From positions 114,375,225 through 114,439,224 of the forward strand of contig NC_080683.1 of the NCBI RefSeq assembly GCF_030445035.2: a DNA stretch of 64,000 nucleotides. Reading direction: 5' to 3'. Shown here in pieces: positions 59,501 to 64,000 of this stretch. Made by a program: the position numbers and the translations under genes. A model generated the notes under the pieces. That model ran no database searches and was not told where the DNA came from. It saw only the letters and a list, made by a program, of their open reading frames with translations. This stretch comes from Dasypus novemcinctus. Taxonomy: Eukaryota > Chordata > Mammalia > Cingulata > Dasypodidae. The number at the start of each line of letters is the position of its first letter. The stretch's first letter is position 1.

Positions 59501-60300
59501 GTCATCTAGTGGTCGTCTGTAAGGGAAACCTTCCTGATTTGGGGCCTTTGCCTCTGAAAGGCATAGGGATAGTTTCTGCCATGATAAAGGCCCCTGGCAA
59601 GGCTGTCGTGATGCTGAATGCTGCTCCTTTCCAGCTTTGGTATCAGCAGTATCAGGTCCGGCACCAGCGGCCTGGGAGCTCTACCTCCCTCCTGCCTATT
59701 CAGCTTCTGAACGAGACAGGCAGGGCCAGATGTGAGGTTGGACACAACACCAGTCCCTGTTCCAACATCACCATCCACAGAAAGATCAGCTGAGGAGGTC
59801 ACGCCTGCCCAGGCACCACAGGAAGCTGAAGCTCCTTCTCCAGTTTGGGCGGGAGTAAGGGAAGGAGACATCTTTCCCTTTTTCGGTGAGCACCTCTCTG
59901 TTTCTTTTTCTAACGTTTTTATGTTGTTTTTATTTATAATATGGATATATTTATTTTCTAGGGTTAAAATATATATATATTAAAATTTTGTTATTAAAAC
60001 TCCCTTTTATTATGCTTAAGTGTCTTAGGAACACTTAGAGATGTGCATCCATCTGTCCCTATCATTGAGAACATTTCTCTGTGCCAAACAGGAACCCCTC
60101 CCTCCTTGGCAGCCACACTCCTTTCTCTCCTTTTGTGGACCTTGGGAACCACTGATCTGTTGCTGTCTGTGACCTTCAGTCCTAGTCCCTGACCTGAGGA
60201 GATGGACAGTCTTAGCTCCTGGCCCAGAGTCAGGCTCGACCAGGGAGGCATTATCCTGTCTTGACATATGGGTCAGGGCAGCTCCAGCAGGCTAAGAGAC
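56585..60300. repeat. Duplicated host segment, copy B (X3-P3-Q3, X4-R4-P4-Q4-tail)
   Basis: A paralogue of 3000-3588 plus 23251-25924. It is itself a tandem pair: the X blocks 56690-56810 and 58310-58440 share 'cagtgaccctaga', 'gtgatgctc/gtgacatcc' and 'atggaagacctctgaa'; P3 (56815-57110) and P4 (59070-59390); Q3 (57111-57480) and Q4 (59391-59900). R4 (58440-58870) has no partner between X3 and P3. The tail 60000-60290 matches 25680-25924 ('atctgtccct', 'ttgagaac', 'gccaaacag', 'cccagagtcaggctcgacc'). Confidence 0.7.
59635..59885 (+). other. Exon-like segment, copy Q4
   Basis: An acceptor-like CTTTCCAG (to 59634) and a donor-like GTGAGC at 59886 enclose 251 bp. From 59732 one plus frame reads 'TPVPVPTSPSTERSAEEVT' and then 'PAQAPQEAEAPSPVWAG', again Pro/Ala/Glu-rich. 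The DNA is paralogous to 25282-25530. No family confirmed. Confidence 0.3.
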
Positions 60301-61190
60301 TTGTCCAGGGTGCCCCAACTAGAATGTCAGGAACAAGGATGCAACCCAGACCAGAAATCACAGCAGGGGCAGGTGTCTGACATCTGAGGCACCCATATTG
60401 TAGCTGAGACCCTCCCTTTGGCCTCTGCCACTGGCTCTACCCCATGCTCCTTTTCAGTTTCTAGCAGAGTCGGTCCAGGAGATGCTCTTCCACAGGGTAT
60501 AGCCAAAATCAAGTGCATGGAGAGGGGCATCCTATAGCCTCGCAAAATTGTCCACATTGTCTTTGCCACCATGTGGACATATGGCCATCCAGGAAGATGC
60601 AGGAACAGGTAGGAAGACATTTGGTAGTCCTAAGGATGATAAAGGAGGATGCCATATATGGCAAGGCACTCACTGGGTATGATCATCACAGACAAGGTTC
60701 CTGGAGGGAGCTTCAACGGGAGCATGGAAGGACCTGGTGGAAAGCTCAGGACTCACAAAGAAACTATGATTCCTATGCCTGAGTGAGGTTAAGCCACTGG
60801 CCTTATTTTTGGTATCTACAATTTCAAGTGAGTTTATACTGACCTCTACTAAACATTTTGAGGCATCTTCTTCCTCTTATTCAGTAGCACGAAAAAGGTT
60901 TTCCTATCCAAGTGAATTTATATTCTTCATTTAATTGGATAAGGTGCATGTTCTGTGTGCTTTCGCTTTTGGCCTTGACTGACAGGATGCTCAGAGCTAC
61001 ATTTTCTTCATTTTTGCTGCAAAGTTTCTTCCTACAATTCAGGTATATTTTATCTTCTTTTAAGAATCCCCAACATTTTTTATTTTAATTCAGTATTAAT
61101 TTATATAGGTTTTTAATATTTTATAGGTTTATGCTCTATTGGAAAAGATGAAGATAGACTCCTAGGAGTCCATCATGCCATTCTCTCTAT
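60301..61190. other. Unassigned stretch
   Basis: No gene or named repeat recognised. T-rich from 60880. Confidence 0.4.
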
Positions 61191-61194
61191 GCAG

Positions 61195-61310
61195 GCAGCA
61201 TGGGAGGGGTAGGGTATGGGACACATGAGAATCCCCTATTTTTTTTTACGTAACATTTATGTATCTAAAGTATTTTTTTAAATTAAAAAGTATTTTAAAA
61301 AATAGCAAGG
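61195..61310 (+). mobile_element. L1 3' terminal fragment
   Basis: 'ggcagcatgggaggggtagggtatgggacacatgagaatcccctat' and 'cgtaacatttatgtatctaaagta', matching the L1 ends at 38131-38215 and 49405-49490, with an A-rich tail. Confidence 0.75.
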
Positions 61311-62180
61311 ACACAGAGATATGTGCAAAAAAATAAAAGACATCCTTAAGGACTTACCAGTAGGATGGACTGGAGGATGTATATATGAGGGCAGGGTTCG
61401 GTTGGGCAGGGAATCCTAGAAGGATTGTATAAACACATTGAGACTGAAATATTAGAATACAACCTCTGTTCTCATCAGGTCTAGTCAAATCTATGAGGCA
61501 GGAATACGTGGGAACCTGTGCAAGGCTTCCCAAATGGTCCTGAGGTATTTGGGCTACCTGCTCTTGAGGATGTCACCAGGTGGTCAAGAGTCCCCGCTGG
61601 GTCCCACCTGGAACCATCCCACACCCAGTTCCACTCTCCAGTGTTTGTCCTTGTGGCCAGGACATGTTGGGTAGAGGATGGGGAGAGAAGCATTCCAGGG
61701 AGAGGTGGAAGAAAGACAGCTGGAAACAGTGATGGAGGGGAATGCACTGGTCCCACCTGCATTCAGCCCATCCTCTGCTGGGATGCCCAAGGCCAATTGG
61801 GTTTGAGAAGGAAAAAAACACCAACTTTCTGTAAAAATTGTTTTTTATGAATGTCTTTCCTTGGTCAGGCATCATATATCCCTATTGAGACAGGAAGGAG
61901 CCTGAGGGAAGGGAGTGTGCCCTGCAGAGCTGATTATCTGCATCTTTGGGAAGAGTGATGAGGACAGTCCAGATCTAGGTAAGTTTACAAAGCCCCACAC
62001 ACAACTGATTGTGTGCTTTCCAGCAGAGGTGGAGCACAGGATGGGGTGGGATGTGGGGTAGACATGTGGATGTCTGTAATCATGGGAGGTGGTCCAGAGA
62101 ATTTGTGGTGAGCAAAAAGGCAAAAAATGGTGTATATTTTCTTTTTCCTAATACATCACTGATTAGCAATAGGTAATAGC
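61311..62180. other. Unassigned, possibly host unique sequence
   Basis: A 110-codon plus frame (61518-61850) and overlapping minus frames. No recognised domain, no repeat identified. Confidence 0.4.
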
Positions 62181-62184
62181 CTCT

Positions 62185-62870
62185 CTTTACCAGGGAGGTT
62201 TATTCCCAGGAATGATGTCCCACATTGGGGGGAAGGGAATGTGTTTCTTTGCTGAATTTTGCTTACGGAAAGGGAGAAACTAAATAAAAAAAGAGTTTCA
62301 ATGCCTAAGCGATTTCTAAGAGAGTCTGGCATTTATTCCATATCTTACACTTATCAGGCTTCGGGCAGATATTACTAACTGCTACAGTAAACAAAGCCTC
62401 AAAGAAAAGTGCTCCTGAGGTTTTTAGAGACATTTGGACACTCTAAGTATGGCACACGCACCCATGAAATCTGCACCCCCTCAGCAGGCACTCTTTGAAT
62501 ATAAGTGACAATCTATTTCCCCAATATCACATAGCCTCATTTATAATTTCTCTACACATTTTTTTCCTACTCCTTTTATTTGAACCTATAATTATCCTTA
62601 TATTCATTAAATAAATGCCTCAGAGACTTAATACTTCACATTGTTCATAAGTCCGTTGAACCCAGAATCTCAACATAGTTGCATTCAACTTTTAATTTTT
62701 AATTCTTTGGGCATGCCCTGAACTACCACCAAAATGATGATGATGGACAAGTCCACCCAATAACAAGGAGTATCTACAAATATAAGCAAAACATTTTCTT
62801 CCATCTGCCCCAAAATATCAAAGTCCCCTCTCAAACTGAAGTAGTCAGTACAGATATCATCCCAGGGGGC
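62185..62870. mobile_element. L1 3'UTR copy with short 5' inversion
   Basis: 62190-62270 is the C-rich 3'UTR block in minus orientation (revcomp 'cttccccccaatgtgggaca'). From about 62290 the plus-orientation 3'UTR follows: 'ctcctgaggtttttagagaca', 'tttgaacctataattatcc', 'tctcaacatagttgcattcaac', 'agtcccctctcaaactgaag'. It lacks the extreme 3' end. Confidence 0.7.
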
Positions 62871-63711
62871 AGGGTAGGTGGTTCAGGGGGATCCCCAGGA
62901 TCTCAGGGAGGCCTCAGTGTAGTAAAACATGAGAAAGTACCTGCTGATTGATGTAAGCCCCAGGATGGGACGGTCTGCTGCCACTTTCCCAACCTTGACC
63001 TCTCATGAGGAAGTGAAGACAGCTGAGGAGCACCAGGTTGGGTGATGGAGGTCCCTATGGAGTACATATTCATAGAAGTTATTATGCAATCCAGCCATTT
63101 TAAGGGACCTTGAAGCTGGGTAGTTCAGAGAGCCACTGAGAATCATGCAGAGAAAATGCTCAGTCCTGAGAGTGACCAAGGACTGATCACCTGGACATGG
63201 GCAAGAAACAGAAAAATCTGTGTTAATTTGCTTACTGATGGTTCTTATCATAGAGGTCTTCAACAGAGCAGAGCTTTCAATGAATTTGTAACAACAATAG
63301 TAAATCTGTGAAATTTTCTTTCTCAAAATTTTTCAGGAAGTGTTAATAAATTGACTTCTACCTTTATACATAGCATTTGACCACATCTTACTTCCTCTCT
63401 GTTATCCCTCAAAGGTCTGTCAAATGGGCAGAAATTTAAAGGCCTTGAGCCCCATCTGCCCATTGGCCACAAATGGTTTTTTGCCCCAGTGTCAGAGCCT
63501 CCCTGTGGGACGAGCTCTGAGCATCAGAGCAGGATGTGACCCTGGGGCCTCCTGGGCAGCTTCTACGGTGTTGGCAAAACCAGCCCTGTCCAGAGAATGG
63601 CCAGTTCAGTCTGGTATCCTCCCCAGAGTTTGGTGAGCCCTGGTAGAGACTGGTAATGTCCATGAGTTCAGGAGATGAAGAGGGGAGCCAAAGAGGACAT
63701 TGTAACCAGAA
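62871..63711. other. Unassigned stretch
   Basis: No gene or repeat recognised. Short frames at 63424-63636 (plus) and 63003-63326 (minus) lack motifs. Confidence 0.4.
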
Positions 63712-64000
63712 TTTTTTTTTTCATTTTTTTTTTTATTTTTATTTATTTAATTCCCCTCCCCTCCCCCGGTTGTCTGTTTTCTGTGTCTTTTTGCTGTGTC
63801 TTGTTTCTTTGTCCGCTTCTGTTGTCGTCAGCGGCACGGGAAGCGTGGGCGGCGCCATTCCTGGGCAGGCTGCTCCCTCCTTCGCGCTGGGCGGCTCTCC
63901 TTATGGGTGCACTCCTTGTGCGTGGGGCTCCCCTACGCGGGGGACACCCCTGTGTGGCACGGCACTCCTTGCGCGCATCAGCACTGCGCATGGGCCACGG
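63712..64000 (-). mobile_element. DAS-III-type SINE, cut by the window end
   Basis: Minus-strand copy of the SINE at 33118-33556: T-run 63712-63735 (its A-tail), 'atttatttaattcccctcccc', 'gtccgcttctgttgtcgtcagcggca', 'ggcggcgccattcctgggcaggctg', 'ctgggcggctctcc', 'gcgcgcatcagcactgcgcatg'. CpGs are much better preserved than in the copy at 33118, so this one is younger. The head lies beyond the window. Confidence 0.9.

Overview
The window is nuclear DNA of a placental mammal, and it is made mostly of transposable elements. The best pointer to the host is the tRNA-derived SINE at 33118-33556 and its minus-strand relative at 63712-64000. Both have the head, body and A-tail of the DAS family known from armadillos, so I infer an armadillo, most likely Dasypus. 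I see no bacterial-type gene, CRISPR array or rRNA, and no host protein gene that I can name.

Layout. 1-2994 is the 3' end of a LINE-1 (last 100 nt of ORF2 plus a 2.9 kb 3'UTR). 3000-3588 and 23251-25924 are two halves of one host segment, split by an 'outer' full-length L1 (3589-23250). That outer L1 is itself split inside ORF2 by an 'inner' full-length L1 (7382-16280), bounded by an exact 11-bp target-site duplication. The outer L1's 3'UTR also carries a minus-strand class-II endogenous retrovirus remnant (21642-22641) with TG...CA ends, a 6-bp duplication, a Lys-type primer binding site and a short piece of a second LTR. 25925-27650 is an ancient L1 fragment. 28900-31360 is a decayed minus-strand ERVL provirus (MLT2-like LTR, dUTPase and pol regions). 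31570-38230 is an older L1 with a DAS SINE inside it. 38230-46440 is largely unassigned sequence with MER5-like, MLT1-like and other LTR-like pieces. 46440-50430 is a patchwork of old L1 fragments, several inverted, with DAS-type SINEs. 52500-56000 is GC-rich and possibly single-copy, with a CpG-island-like promoter candidate at 53940-54340. 56585-60300 is a second copy of the host segment seen at 3000-25924. The remainder is sparse sequence with more L1 3'UTR pieces and a DAS SINE running off the end.

How the parts work. Both full-length L1s keep an open ORF1 (322 and 323 aa: coiled coil, RRM, C-terminal domain). The inner ORF2 is one 2-nt deletion away from a continuous 1272-codon frame, and its catalytic residues fall at the same numbers as in human ORF2p (E43, D145, N147, D702, D703). 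The outer ORF2 has lost N147, carries a stop codon and a 3' frameshift, and is interrupted. The two L1s share the downstream 5'UTR, ORFs and 3'UTR but have different promoter-proximal 5'UTR blocks. The inner one has two 195-bp monomers starting with a YY1-like motif and a very GC-rich block. In all three monomer copies the antisense strand is open in the same frame.
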